Made by a program: the position numbers and the translations under genes
DNA from: Vicia villosa
Lineage: Eukaryota > Streptophyta > Magnoliopsida > Fabales > Fabaceae
Reading direction: 5' to 3'
DNA length: 64,000 nucleotides
Assembly (NCBI RefSeq): GCF_029867415.1
Contig: NW_026705152.1
Location: forward strand, 868,001-932,000
Shown: piece after piece, positions 1-10,855 of the stretch
Layout of the letters: each line of letters begins with the position of its first letter
How positions within the stretch are numbered: position 1 is the stretch's first letter
The notes under the pieces: generated by a model
What the model saw: the letters and a program-made list of their open reading frames with translations, nothing else
The model's database searches: none
What the model was told of the DNA's origin: nothing

Positions 1-1432
1 AGCTTGGGGCTCTGGCATATGACTTGGTATAACCCCTTTATTTACCCCACTGTGGTTGTGGGGGATCCGAACGTAATCCTCTCTACCGAGTCCAGCTCCA
101 AATACCTCTGAACCAACCAACCATGGGCATAAACCTTTTTATTTTCTTTTTGTTTCTTTTTCAAATTTTTACAGCAATTTGAGTTAAGTGGCCGTGTGAG
201 AGTCACCCAACCTGGAATTTCATTTTTCAATTAAAGAACAGAAACAAAGATCATTCAGTTATTTTCATCGGTCCCCAACGTAGAGCACGCTTCGGCCGGA
301 GCTGACTGTTGCACCCCAAAATTTGCCCTCCTGATTTTATTTTTAAATGCCTTAGGGTTTTCAAAGGTTTTCTTTTGGGTTTGAAGATTCTTGTCCAATA
401 AAGGTTTATTCTCCTCCTCTTCCTCAAATAATAAAGTGTGGCTTTAGGGTTGTGAAGTATGATTAATGAATGTTTATGATTAGAGTTTTATCTCAAGGAA
501 TATTACATATTTCATCTTCAAGAATTATTCAAGTTTATCTCTGTGATATCATCAAATCAAATCAAAGGCTTGTGTTTTGAGTTTGCAAGGAACAAGATGA
601 ATTCATGATTAAGGATGGTTATTCTCTAAGTGTTCATTGTTTGTGATGCAAGACGATATAGAGTGGAGAAATGAGGATCTTTTTGGATTACTCATTCAAG
701 TGATACTTTGGTGTTGAGAATTCAAGATTATAAAGATTATTTTGTATCAAAGTTCTTAAGTTTTTTGTTTTGATCATCTAGATTACAGCAAAATTCTATG
801 AGTGCAAATTCTATTTTCAAGATCAAAATCAAATAATCTCAAATCCATACAATCAAATTTAAAATCCATTCATTCATTCATTACAAGTTTCAAAATGTTC
901 AAAAGTCATTACAAGAACTATACAAAGAGAATCATCTAGCATTTTTTTTCCATATCTCCAAGCTTCATATTGCCTCGGGTTCACTTTTGTTCTTCAAGCT
1001 TCCATATTCAACCATATTCATCACATGAAAGGAAAAATGAAATGGTTAGAATAGTACAAATCAAAGTATGGACATGAATAAGAATTCTCAAGAAGATTCT
1101 TAAGTTTATCATTAACGTTTGTGTAAGGAATCAGCTTTGCTAAGGGAATTGATTTGAATCATGCTTGCAAGTTCAATAATCAAGGCCTCATACATTTTTG
1201 GAATTCCAAGTCATAGGCCCAAATTCAGTTTCTACTACAAATCAAAAAAATAAAGGACTTCTAGTTCACAGTAGAAAACAAAGGGACAAGTTACTGCCGT
1301 TAAATCAACAAAATTAGTTTAGTAAAATGAATTTTCATCACCATTACAATATTGCCTCAGAATTTCACAATAACACAAAGTCAGAAAATCAGATATCATC
1401 TAAAAAGCCCAATACAGAATTTACTCGGGTAT
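1..1432. other. Unassigned AT-rich flank, possible LTR edge at 308
   Basis: No coding potential that I can support. Position 308 begins TGTTGCACCCC, a start typical of plant LTRs, but I see no matching end, polypurine tract or primer binding site nearby. It may therefore be a solo or truncated LTR of another gypsy element. The rest (about 330-1430) is AT-rich with scattered direct repeats and no domain I recognise. Confidence 0.3.
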
Positions 1433-1606
1433 GGATCCTCTAACTTTTTGGGGGAACTTCCCTCTAACAGTGTCTCTATATCACTCTAAGATTCATCTCT
1501 CTTATATCATGTTTTCCTTTTTTTTTCTTCTCTTTCTCTCTTCTCTCTCTATATATCAAAATGAATAAAGTTAGAGAAAGTTAGAAATTTCAAAGTTAGA
1601 GAATCC
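1433..1606. repeat. MITE-like sequence with terminal inverted repeats
   Basis: The left end (1433-1447, GGATCCTCTAACTTT) matches the reverse complement of the right end (1592-1606) at 14 of 15 bases, bounding a 174-bp AT-rich interior with no ORF. This fits a small non-autonomous DNA transposon. It could also be part of the terminal region of the MULE just downstream. No clear target duplication is visible. Confidence 0.4.
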
Positions 1607-1678
1607 ATTTCCAATGAGAATTTCTTTACCCACCTCCCTATGGGGGTCACCCCCAGCGAAATCTCCCATTTTCCACTG

Positions 1679-2130
1679 CTTCGGAGATGCATCTCCGAAG
1701 TTTATTTTTTTTAGATTTTTTTTACTTCGGAAATGCATCTCCGAAAACACCACTTTTTCGGTGTTTTCGAATATGCATTTCCGAATTGCTTGAAAATTCG
1801 AAACCGGGAATATTTCGGAAGTTTATTTCCGAAAACATATATGCATATACAATTTTCCCTCCTTCACTATTTCATATTTTTTCTCCAAAATTACTCCAAA
1901 CCCTCTCCAAAACTTAATCAATCTCCATCCATTTTTCGTCTCAAAATCAAGTTTCAAACCATTGATCACGTTAAAGGGAGCGTTGAAAGCTACAATTTGA
2001 GGTAAACATCTCTCTTTTTATCCCCTATTTCACTACATTGATTCAACAATTTTCTGCTAAAACCTGCGATGGTTCGGAAGTTCATTTCCAAAATATGTTA
2101 CCTAACAAATTTCGAAAATGTACTTCCGAA
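1679..2130. repeat. Array of six TTCGG...CCGAA palindromes upstream of the MULE gene
   Basis: Six copies of a 20-bp palindrome close to TTCGGAAATGCATTTCCGAA lie at about 1680-1699, 1726-1745, 1766-1785, 1814-1833, 2073-2092 and 2111-2130. The first extends to a perfect 22-bp palindrome (1679-1700). They fall in what would be the promoter/5' UTR of the transposase gene. A G5/C5 inverted repeat with a 3-nt loop lies nearby at 1642-1654. The role is unknown; a dimeric protein binding site is one possibility. Confidence 0.6.
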
Positions 2131-2184
2131 ATAAGCCCTGGCAGTAAAAAAAACAGTTTTAGCCAATTTTGCTAATTTCTGCAT

Positions 2185-3673
2185 ATGTTAGGTATGGTGC
2201 ATCCGGACAACATTGTGCATGACGACGTAGTAGCTAAAGCGGAAGTTGTCAACGTTAGTAGCGATCAGGGTATCGACGTTAAATCGATGATCGATGCGGT
2301 TGATGTTCGGCAACAATTTACAAATGATCGGAGCTTTGCTAGTCGCGAACAATTGATTGATTGGGTTCGTAACGAAGCTAGTAAACTTGGATTTGGAATT
2401 GTTATTTTAAGGTCCGACAATGGAAATATTAGGCGGAAAGTTTTCGTTGTTTTGAATTGCGAATGGGTTGAGAGTTATGTACAATCAAACCGGGTGTTAA
2501 AACACGAAGACACGGGATCGAGAAAGTGCGGGTGTCCGTTTAAGTTGCACGCGACTCGGAGGGTTGATGATTTGTGGCGTTTAAGCGTCATTTGTGGAAT
2601 TCATAATCATGCCTTGGATGCCAAGTTACACGGGCATCCAATGGAGTGTCGTTTGTCCCACGAAGAGAAGATTGTGATTTCAGATTTATCGATAGTTAAA
2701 GCGGCGCCTCGCAACATACTTGCCGATTTGAAACGGAAAAAACCGGATAACGTTCTTGTCATGGATTCGACGTACAAGACAAACAAATATAGGCTTCCTC
2801 TTCTAGAGATATTTGGTGTGACCTCGACGGACAATACTTATTTGGTTGGGTTTGCTTTTTTGGAGTGTGAAAAAGAAGAAAACTTTACATGGGCATTGGG
2901 AATATGCAAGTCTTTGTTATTTGATCAAAAGGTTATGCCAAACGTCATTATTACCGATCGGGACAATGCTTTGATGAATGCGGTCGATACCGTCTTCCCG
3001 AAATCGACCGTGTTACTTTGCTGGTATCACATAACTTGCAACCTGAGAAGTAAGTTGAAACCTGCGGTTGGGACAAAAGATAGGCCGGATGAAAACGGTA
3101 AAGTTATCAAAGCCGGTGTTGTTGTAGAGAGGATAATGGCGGCATGGAGGGAGATTTTAGATGCACACTCCGAAGAAGTGTATATCGAGAAATTGGTACA
3201 CTTTAGGTCTTTGTGCGGTTCTATTAAGACTTTTTGTCATTACGTCGAATCCACCATTCTTGACAAAGTCAAGGAAAACGTTATGTGCGCTTGGACAAAT
3301 CGAGTTAGACATCTTGGTTGCACCATGACTAACCGAGTTGAATCCGCACATGCGGTCTTGAAGAGGTGGTTGGGTGATAGCAAGGGAGATTTGTGTCGGG
3401 GATGGGACACCGTGAACCAAATGCTCCAAAATCAACACAATGAAATTCAAACCTCGTTCGGTCGGAGCAAGACGGTCATGGAACATCGGTTTAAGGGCCA
3501 AATTCTATTCTCCCAATTGATTTACAACATATCCCGTCCGGGTTTGAATTTTATGTTTCATGAAGCGAAGCAGGCGGAGACCACGGGTGCAGATAGTTCT
3601 TTATGTGGGTGCACCATTAGAAAGACATACGGCCTTCCTTGTGCTTGTATACTTTCAAAAAAAATGAAGTTGA
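2185..3673 (+). pseudogene. MULE (Mutator-like) transposase, FAR1/FHY3-related, truncated
   Basis: The open frame resembles plant Mutator-like transposases related to FAR1/FRS proteins. An N-terminal FAR1-like DNA-binding region is at about residues 45-150 (RRKVFVVLNCEW, CGCPFKL, HNHALD). The catalytic core follows, with likely DDE residues D194 (VMDSTYKTNKY), D258 (TDRDNAL) and E386 (NRVESAHAVLKRW). A SWIM-type CGC...LPCAC motif is near the end. The junction between LKRKKPDN and VLVMDST looks like an internal loss of roughly 90 codons compared with the family. The C terminus is cut by the Copia LTR at 3674, so the last six residues before the stop are LTR-encoded. A GT...AG pair at 2002-2191 could be a 5' UTR intron, which would make the ATG at 2194 the start. 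Not a functional transposase. Confidence 0.8.
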
Positions 3674-4259
3674 TGTTAGAACAAGATTTGTTCTGATCAA
3701 TATTCTTAGTTTTGATGATAACAAGGATATAAATTTTGTGTGAGATAATGTGGTACTCTAATACACTACAATTTCCCTTTCAGGAAATATATAAAGAGTA
3801 TGCACAAATCCGCGCTCAGAAGCTTTGACTCAGAAGGTTCAGCATGCAACATCAGAACATGGTCTGGCAAGACATCAGAAGATGGTCGAAGCAGAATCAG
3901 AACATGGGTCTATGGAAGCATCAGAAGAACTTGAGTTCAGAAGCAGAAGCACTGAGGTTCTCATGTTATCACGCTCAGAAGCACTTCAAGGTCAGAAGAC
4001 AATAAGATGCTCTGCACCAAGTTGTTTGACTCTGATGATATTCAAACGTTGTATACACAAACATCAGATCAGAAGCAAGTACAAGATGGCAGGCTACGCT
4101 GACTGACAAAAGGAACGTTAGAAGCTATTAAAGGCAACGTCAGTAGACACAGCGTAAACAAGGCTTGAGGTAGTTGACAAAAGAGTGAAACATTAAATGC
4201 AATGCTGTACGGAATACGCAAAGCATTAAATGCTCCCAACGGTCATCTTCTCAAGTGCC

Positions 4260-4267
4260 TATAAATA
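4260..4267 (+). promoter_or_regulatory. TATA box of the Copia-1 LTR
   Basis: TATAAATA lies inside the LTR, followed by about 630 bp of LTR, so it likely sets the start of the R region. The equivalent site in the second LTR (11439-11446) reads TATAAGTA, a weakened box. Confidence 0.6.
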
Positions 4268-4506
4268 TGAAGTTCTGATGAGAAGCAAGGTTACCATTTC
4301 TGAACGAACTTATTCTGAAAAACTTGCTGAAACGCTGTTCAACTCAAAGCTCATAAACTTCATCTTCATCAAAGCTCACTACATTGCTGTTGTAATATAT
4401 TAGTGAGATTAAGCTTAAACTTTAAGAGAAATATCACTGTTGTGATTATAGCTTTTCAGAAGCATTTGTAATACTCTTAGAATTGATTACATTAATTTGT
4501 AAGTAA

Positions 4507-4691
4507 CTAGAGTGATCAAGTGTGATCAGGATACTCTAGGAAGTCTTAGCTTGTGTCTAAGCAGTTGTAACTAGAGTGATCACGTGGTGGTCAGGATACT
4601 CTAGAAAGTCTTAGCTTGTGTCTAAGCATTTGTTCCTAGAGTGATCAGGTTGTGATCAGGATACTCTAGAAGACTTAGTCGTGGGCTAAGT
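4507..4691 (+). repeat. Three tandem hairpins in the Copia LTR
   Basis: CTAGAGT pairs with ACTCTAG at 4507-4513/4533-4539, 4571-4577/4598-4604 and 4636-4642/4663-4669, with TGATCA-type sequence inside. Between them sit smaller CTTAG/CTAAG hairpins; the last is ACTTAG (4673-4678) with CTAAGT (4686-4691). The period is about 64 bp. The same array occurs at about 11673-11860. Confidence 0.7.
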
Positions 4692-4896
4692 GGAAAACCA
4701 TTGTAATCTGTTGAGATTAGTGGATTAAATCCTCAGGTGAGGTAAATCACTCCGTGGGGGTGGACTGGAGTAGTTTAGTTAACAACGAACCAGGATAAAA
4801 ATAAATGTGCAAATTGTTTTTATCGTTCAAGTTTTTAGACTACACTTATTCAACCCCCCCCCCCCCCCCTTTCTAAGTGTTTTTCTATCCTTCAAT

Positions 4897-4908
4897 TGGT
4901 ATCAGAGC
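4897..4908 (+). other. Primer binding site (tRNA-iMet), Copia-1
   Basis: TGGTATCAGAGC is complementary to the 3' end of initiator tRNA-Met, the usual primer of plant Ty1/copia elements. It begins 2 nt after the LTR end. Confidence 0.9.
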
Positions 4909-4980
4909 GTCGGTTCTAAGGTGCAAGCATTTAACCGTGTTTAGAAAAGATTCAGGAAGAGAAAAACGCTTCAGTAAAAG

Positions 4981-6837
4981 ATGGCTGGTGAAGAACTCAC
5001 ATCTACATCTGGCTCTACTGAGCAATACAATGGAAATGGTAACAATGGTTACACTAGACCACCAGTATTTGATGGTGAAAACTTTGAATACTGGAAAGAC
5101 AAACTGGAAAGTTACTTTCTTGGTCTAGATGGTGAACTTTGGGATCTCCTAATGGATGGTTACAAACATCCAGTGAAAGCTAGTGGCGTAAGGCTTACCA
5201 GACAAGAGATGGATAATGATCAGAAGAAGCATTTCAAGAATCATCATAAATGTAGGACTGTTTTGCTGAATGCTATCTCTCATGCTGAGTATGAGAAGAT
5301 ATCTAACAGGGAAACTGCCTATGATATATATGAGTCATTGAAAATGACCCGTGAAGGAAATGCTCAAGTCAAGGAGACCAAAGCTCTTGCTCTAATCCAG
5401 AGATATGAAGCCTTCAAGATGGAGGATGATGAAAACATTGAGAAGATGTTCTCAAGATTTCAAACGCTAACTGCTGGATTGAGAGTTCTGGATAAAGGCT
5501 ACACCAAGGCTGATCATGTAAAGAAGATCATCAGAAGCTTACCCAGAAGACGGGGTCCAATGGTAACTGCATTCAAGATTGCGAAGAATCTGAATGAGGT
5601 TTCTTTGGAAGAGCTTATCACTGCCTTAAGAAGCCATGAAATAGAGCTGGATGCAAATGAGCCTCAAAAGAAAGGTAAGTCTATTGCATTAAAATCTAAT
5701 GTTAAAAAATGCACTAACGCTTTTCAGGCTAAAGAAGAAGATCCTGAAGAATCAGAATCTGAAGAAGAAGATGAACTGTCCATGATCTCCAGAAGGGTAA
5801 ACCAACTCTGGAAGAGCAAGCAAAGGAAGTTCAGAGGCTTCAGAAGTTCAAAGAGATTTGAACGTGGAGAATCTTCAGGTGACAGAAGATCTGACAAGAA
5901 GAAGGCTTTCTGCTATGAGTGCAATGAGCCAGGACATTACAAGAACGAGTGTCCAAAACTTTAGAAGGAAAATCCCAACCAGAAGTTTCATAAGAAGAAA
6001 GGTCTTATGGTAACATGGGATGATTCTGAATCAGAATCAGAATCAAACTCTGAAGGAGAACAAGCCAACTTCACGCTGATGGCTACAGAAGATGATGGAT
6101 CAGAATCTACATTAGAATCAGATTCTGAAGAGGTATTTTCTGAACTATCTAGAGAAGAGTTAGTTTCCAGTTTAACAGAACTTCTGGAACTCAAGGCTCA
6201 TCTTAGTATCAAATACAAAAAGCTGAAGAAGCAGTTTGAATTTGAAACTAAGAAGCTGGAATTGGAAAATTCTGAACTGAAGGAAAAAGTTTTAAATCTA
6301 TCCAAAGATAGTGGATCTCCTTCTGAAACAGAAAAATCCATTCCTAGCATGAATCACATTCTGAAAGAATATGACTCGAGCTTCAGAAAGTTCTTATCTA
6401 GAAGTATTGGCAGAAGCCATCTTGCTTCTATGATATATGGTGTTTCTGGAAACAGAAGGTTTGGTTTTGGCTATGAGGGCGATATCTCACATAAATTTGA
6501 ACCTGTTGATGATCTGAAGATCACATACAAGCCATTGTATGATCAGTTCAAATATTGCCAGCACATGATATTAGGCTCACTTCACATTCACAGAAGTTTA
6601 ACATTGTTCACACCAAGAAGCATGTGACACATCCTAAGAAATATCATGCTGACAAACCTAAAGAATATCATGCTGTTCCTCCTGTTAAATATTTTGCTAA
6701 ACCCAAGTTCAATCAGAACTTGAGGAGAACTAACAAGATAGGACCCAAGAAAATGTGGGTACCTAAGGAGAAGATAATTTCTGTTGCAGATATCCTTGGC
6801 TGCAAAGAGGACAAAAAGCAAAATGTCATGGTACCTG
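4981..6837 (+). pseudogene. Copia-1 gag, degenerate
   Basis: Starts at MAGEELTSTSGS. The copia gag N-terminal region (RPPVFDGENFEYWKDKLESY) and UBN2-like gag core cover about residues 20-230. An acidic linker follows, then a CCHC zinc knuckle (CYECNEPGHYKNEC) at about residues 311-324. A TAG at 5962-5964 interrupts the frame; Copia-2 has CAG there. The frame continues through an S/E-rich coiled-coil-like part until a 1-nt deletion near 6557 shifts it. The remaining tail ends in another frame just upstream of protease. Gag would form the particle and bind RNA; this copy cannot make a full protein. Confidence 0.85.
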
Positions 6838-9800
6838 GACTCTGGGTGCTCGCGACACATGACGGGAAGAAGGTCTACATTCCAAGACCTGGTGCTTAAA
6901 CCCGGTGGAGAAGTCAAGTTTGGAGGAGATCAGAAGGGCGAAATCATTGCTCTGGAACCATAAGTCTTGGTAACTCTCCTTCCATAACTAATGTACTTCT
7001 TGTAGAAGGATTAACGCATAACTTATTGTCCATAAGTCAATTAAGTGACAATGGTTATGATATGATCTTCAATCAAAAGTCTTGCAAGGCTGTAAGTCAG
7101 AAGGATGGCTCAATCCTATTTACAGGCAAGAGAAAGAACAACATTTATAAGATTGATCTTTCAGATCTTGAGAAGCAGAAGGTGACTTGCCTTATGTCTG
7201 TTTCTGAAGAGCAATGGGTCTGGCACAGAAGATTAGGACATGCTAGTTTGAGAAAGATTTCTCAGATTAACAAACTAAATCTGGTCAGAGGACTCCCTAA
7301 TCTGAAATACAAATCAGATGCTCTTTGTGAAGCATGTCAGAAGGGCAATTTCTCCAAACCTGCATTCAAGTCTAAGAATGTTGTGTCTTCCTCAAGGCCG
7401 TTAGAACTCTTGCACATTGATCTGTTTGGCCCAGTCAAAACAACATCTGTCAGAGGGAAGAAATATGGATTAGTCATCGTAGATGATTATAGCCGCTGGA
7501 CATGGGTAAAGTTCTTGAAACACAAGGATGAGTCTCATTCAGTGTTCTTTGAATTCTACACTCAGATCCAATCTAGGAAGGAGTGCAAGATCATAAAGGT
7601 CAGAAGTGATCATGGTGGTGAATTTTAGAACAGATTCTTTGAGGAGTTCTTCAAAGAAAATGGCATTGCCCATGATTTCTCTTGCCCTAGAACTCCACAG
7701 CAAAATGGAGTTGTAGAGCAAAAGAATAGGACTCTACAAGAAATGGCCAGAACCATGATCAATGAAACCAATATGGCTAAGCACTTCTGGGCAGAAGCAA
7801 TAAACACTGCATGTTATATTCAGAATAGAATCTCTATAAGAACTATTCTAAATAAGACTCCTTATGAATTGTGGAAGAATAGAAAGCCCAACATTTCATA
7901 TTTTCATCCTTTTGGATGTGTGTGTTTTATTCTGAATACTAAAGATCATCTTGGTAAGTTTGATTCCAAAGCACAAAAGTGTTTCCTTCTTGGATATTCT
8001 GAACGCTCTAAAGGCTACAGAGTATACAATACAGAAACATTGATTGTAGAAGAATCAATCGATATCAGGTTTGATGATAAGCTTGGTCTTGAAAAACCAA
8101 AGCAGCTTGAGAATTTTGCAGATATAGATATTGATATATCAGAAGCTGTAGAACCAAGAAGCAAAGCTGCAGAAGCTAGAAGTCTCAGAAGCAATGGATC
8201 AGAAGATTAAGTTGCTGCATCTTTAGAGAATCTCAGGATTTCTGAAGAACCAACAGTCAGAAGATCACCTAGACTTGCATCAGCTCATTCAGAAGATGTG
8301 ATCCTTGGAAAGAAAGACGATCCCATCAGAACAAGGGCATTCCTTAAGAACTATGCAGACTGTCAATTAGGTCTTGTTTCTTTGATCGAGCCAACGTCTG
8401 TTGATCAAGCTCTAGAAGATCCAGACTGGATAATTGCCACGCAAGAAGAACTAAATCAGTTTACAAGGAATGATGTATGGGACTTGGTTCCTAGACCAAA
8501 AGGATTCAACATCATCGGCACTAAGTGGGTATTCAGAAACAAGCTAAGCGAGAAGGGAGAAGTGGTAAGAAACAAAGCCAGACTGGTTGCTCAGGGCTAT
8601 AGTCAACAAGAAGGGATCGACTATACAGAAACCTTTTCACTAGTGGCCAGGTTAGAATCTATTCGTCTATTAATTTCTTTTGCCACCCAACACAACATCA
8701 CTCTTTATCAGATGGATGTCAAGAGTGCCTTTTTAAATGGTTATATAGATGAAGAAGTTTATGTCCATCAACCTCCTGGTTTTGAAGACTCCAAGTCTCC
8801 AAATCATGTGTTTAAATTAAAGAAATCATTATACGGATTGAAGCAAGCTCCCAGAGCTTGGTATGAACGGTTAAGTTCTTTCCTTCTAGAAAATGGTTTC
8901 ACTAGAGGAAAAGTGGACACTACTCTCTTTTGTAAAACCTTTAAAAAGGATATTTTAATTTGTCAAATATATGTTGATGATATCATCTTTGGAACATCTG
9001 ATGCTACACTTAGAAAGGAGTTTGCTGAGTCTATGCAGGCTGAATTTGAAATGAGCATGATGGGAGAACTCAAGTATTTCCTTGGGATTCAAATCAACCA
9101 AACTTCTGATGGAACATATGTTCATCAAACGAAGTATGTGAAAGAACTTCTGAAGAAGTTTAATCTTTCTGAAAGCAAAGAAGCCAAAACTCCTATGCAT
9201 CCAACATGTGTCCTAGGTAAGGATGAGGTAAGTAAGAAGGTAGATCAGAAGTTGTACAGAGGTATGATTGGATCTCTTCTATACCTAACTGCTTATAGAC
9301 CTGACATTCTCTTTAGTGTTTGTTTGTGTGCTAGATTCCAATCAGATCCGAGAGAATCTCATTTAACTGCGGTTAAGAGAATTCTGAGGTATCTGAAAGG
9401 TACTACTAATGTTGGTTTAGTTTACAGAAGATCCAAAGAATACAACTTATTAGGATTCTTTGATGCTGACTATACTGGAGATAGAATTGAAAGGAAGAGC
9501 ACTTCTGGAAGTTGTCAATTTCTTGGAAGTCATCTGATCTCATGGTACAGCAAGAAGTAAGCTACTATTGCCCTCTCAACAACAGAAGCAGAATATGTTG
9601 CTGCTGCTGGTTGTATCACACAAATGCTCTGGATGAGAAGTCAGCTAGAAGATTATCAGATATATGAGAGTAACATTCCTATCTTCTGTGATAATACTTC
9701 TGCTATATGTTTATCAAAGAATCCTAACTTACATTCAAAAGCTAAACATATTGAGATTAAACATCATTTCATAAGGGACTATGTTCAGAAGGGTGTTATA

Positions 9801-9917
9801 TCTTTAAACTTTGTGGACACAGACCATCAATGGGCTGATATCTTTACAAAACCCCTTGCTGAAGATAGGTTTAAGTTCATTCTGAAGAATATCAGTATGG
9901 ATTTATGCCCAGAATGA
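6838..9917 (+). pseudogene. Copia-1 pol (protease, integrase, RT, RNase H), degenerate
   Basis: The protease active site DSG starts at 6838 (DSGCSRHMTG), one frame away from gag. A 1-nt loss near 6947 moves the frame again. GAG-pre-integrase (WHRRLGHAS) and the integrase core (DLFGPVK, SDHGGEF) follow from 7026, cut by TAG at 7626. Integrase resumes to a TAA at 8208. RT ([24 protein letters not shown] with Asp codons at 8976-8981) runs from about 8298 to a TAA at 9558. Copia RNase H (ADIFTKPLAEDRF) ends at 9917. All three stops lie in one frame. Catalytic residues are kept, so the inactivation looks recent and due to point mutations. Confidence 0.85.
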
Positions 9918-10349
9918 GAAGATAAGAAGATCTTATGTATGGTTAAGTTCTGAAATATGATTGGATTAGTCTTTTATAAGAAGTTCTTATTTTTAATCAA
10001 TTAGAAGTAGTGATTCTGTTATTACTAACGTTTCATTGTCTAAGTTGATTCAGAATCTCTTTAAAAGTAAAACAGCTGTAACTGGCTTTCAGATGGTAAA
10101 CACGTATTCACTATTTCTGGAAAAGCATGCGTGCAGTTGAGGGGACGCCTACTTAGGTAACTGTGCTAATCACTTCTTTTGTCATAATTATCTCTCCTCA
10201 CGTCATGTAACATTAAATGCTATTCATCATTTCTTTTTATTTCTTTTCTTTTATATTCTTCAAACGTTTCTTTTCCCTCTTATATTTATATTTCTCTCTC
10301 TTGCATTCAGTTTCTTACCCTAGCGGTTTTCACTATCTGCAACTTCACC
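9918..10349 (+). other. Spacer between pol and env-like frame of Copia-1
   Basis: Non-coding, AT-rich. It is closely matched by the same region of Copia-2 (23030-23405), which shows it belongs to the element and not to an inserted sequence. Confidence 0.6.
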
Positions 10350-10853
10350 ATGAATCCTTCATCAAGCTCATCAAATCAAGAAACTGATCGTAAACAAAAG
10401 AGAAAGGCAACTGAAGAACCTGAAAACAAACCAAAAAGGGTAAGGATCACCTACGATCCTCTCAAGGTGAATCCCTTTGAAGCTATGATGTCTTGACACT
10501 ACTCTAGACGTGTGTTTAAACCCCTTGATGGTATCCCTCAATCACCTCCCTCTTCACAGACATCCGCCAACTCTTCCTCTTCTTTCACCTCTCTGGAACC
10601 ACCATCTTCACCATCTGATATACCTTCCCCCTCAACCCATCTCACAGATATCTCCCCATCTCTCTCACACCCTTTTCCCACCAGAACACCTAACCCCTAC
10701 AACTGTGTGTGTCCTGACTCTAGATTCACTGTCAACCCTCCATCACCTGCCACTCATTCATATCTAGAGCTTTTACACTCAGATGTAAATAGCTGGTTGG
10801 AGATTCTGGGTGGTGCACACCTTAACCATCTGGATGAGTATGCTACCTGCAAC
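10350..10853 (+). pseudogene. Env-like/third reading frame of Copia-1, truncated
   Basis: The frame begins MNPSSSSSNQETDRKQKRKA, has an in-frame TGA at 10494-10496 and stays open up to the LTR at 10854. The part seen is about 168 codons: basic and K/R-rich at first, then very rich in Ser and Pro. SIRE-type elements carry an env-like ORF in this position, which is the only basis for the name; no signal peptide or membrane segment is visible. Its 3' part, the polypurine tract and the element's own 3' LTR start are missing, so the frame is cut by a deletion. Confidence 0.5.
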
Positions 10854-10855
10854 TA

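Larger units (their letters stand above)
3674..4894 (+). repeat. 5' LTR of Copia-1
   Basis: It starts TGTTAGAACAAG and ends CTATCCTTCA, 2 nt before a tRNA-iMet PBS. Length is 1221 bp, against 1201 bp for the copy at 10856-12056. It contains many TCAGAAG motifs (3820-4010), a TATA box, three hairpin repeats and a 16-C run at 4854-4869 (7 C in the other copy). Confidence 0.9.
3674..10855 (+). mobile_element. Ty1/copia element Copia-1 (SIRE-like), 3' end deleted
   Basis: The order is 5' LTR, tRNA-iMet PBS, gag, pro, integrase, RT, RNase H, then an env-like reading frame. This order and the presence of an env-like frame fit the SIRE lineage. It inserted into the MULE gene; the 5 bp before the LTR are GTTGA. 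No matching right-hand duplication is found, because the 3' end is replaced by the LTR of Copia-2 at a deletion junction near 10855. All coding regions carry stops or frameshifts. Confidence 0.85.

Noticed and set aside
42..230. 62-aa minus-strand ORF near the window start
   Set aside because: Short, no domain, and no promoter or splice context.
2185..3673. A domesticated FAR1/FHY3 transcription factor gene
   Set aside because: The truncated frame, the internal loss before the catalytic core and the insertion inside the gene fit a dead transposon better than a host gene.
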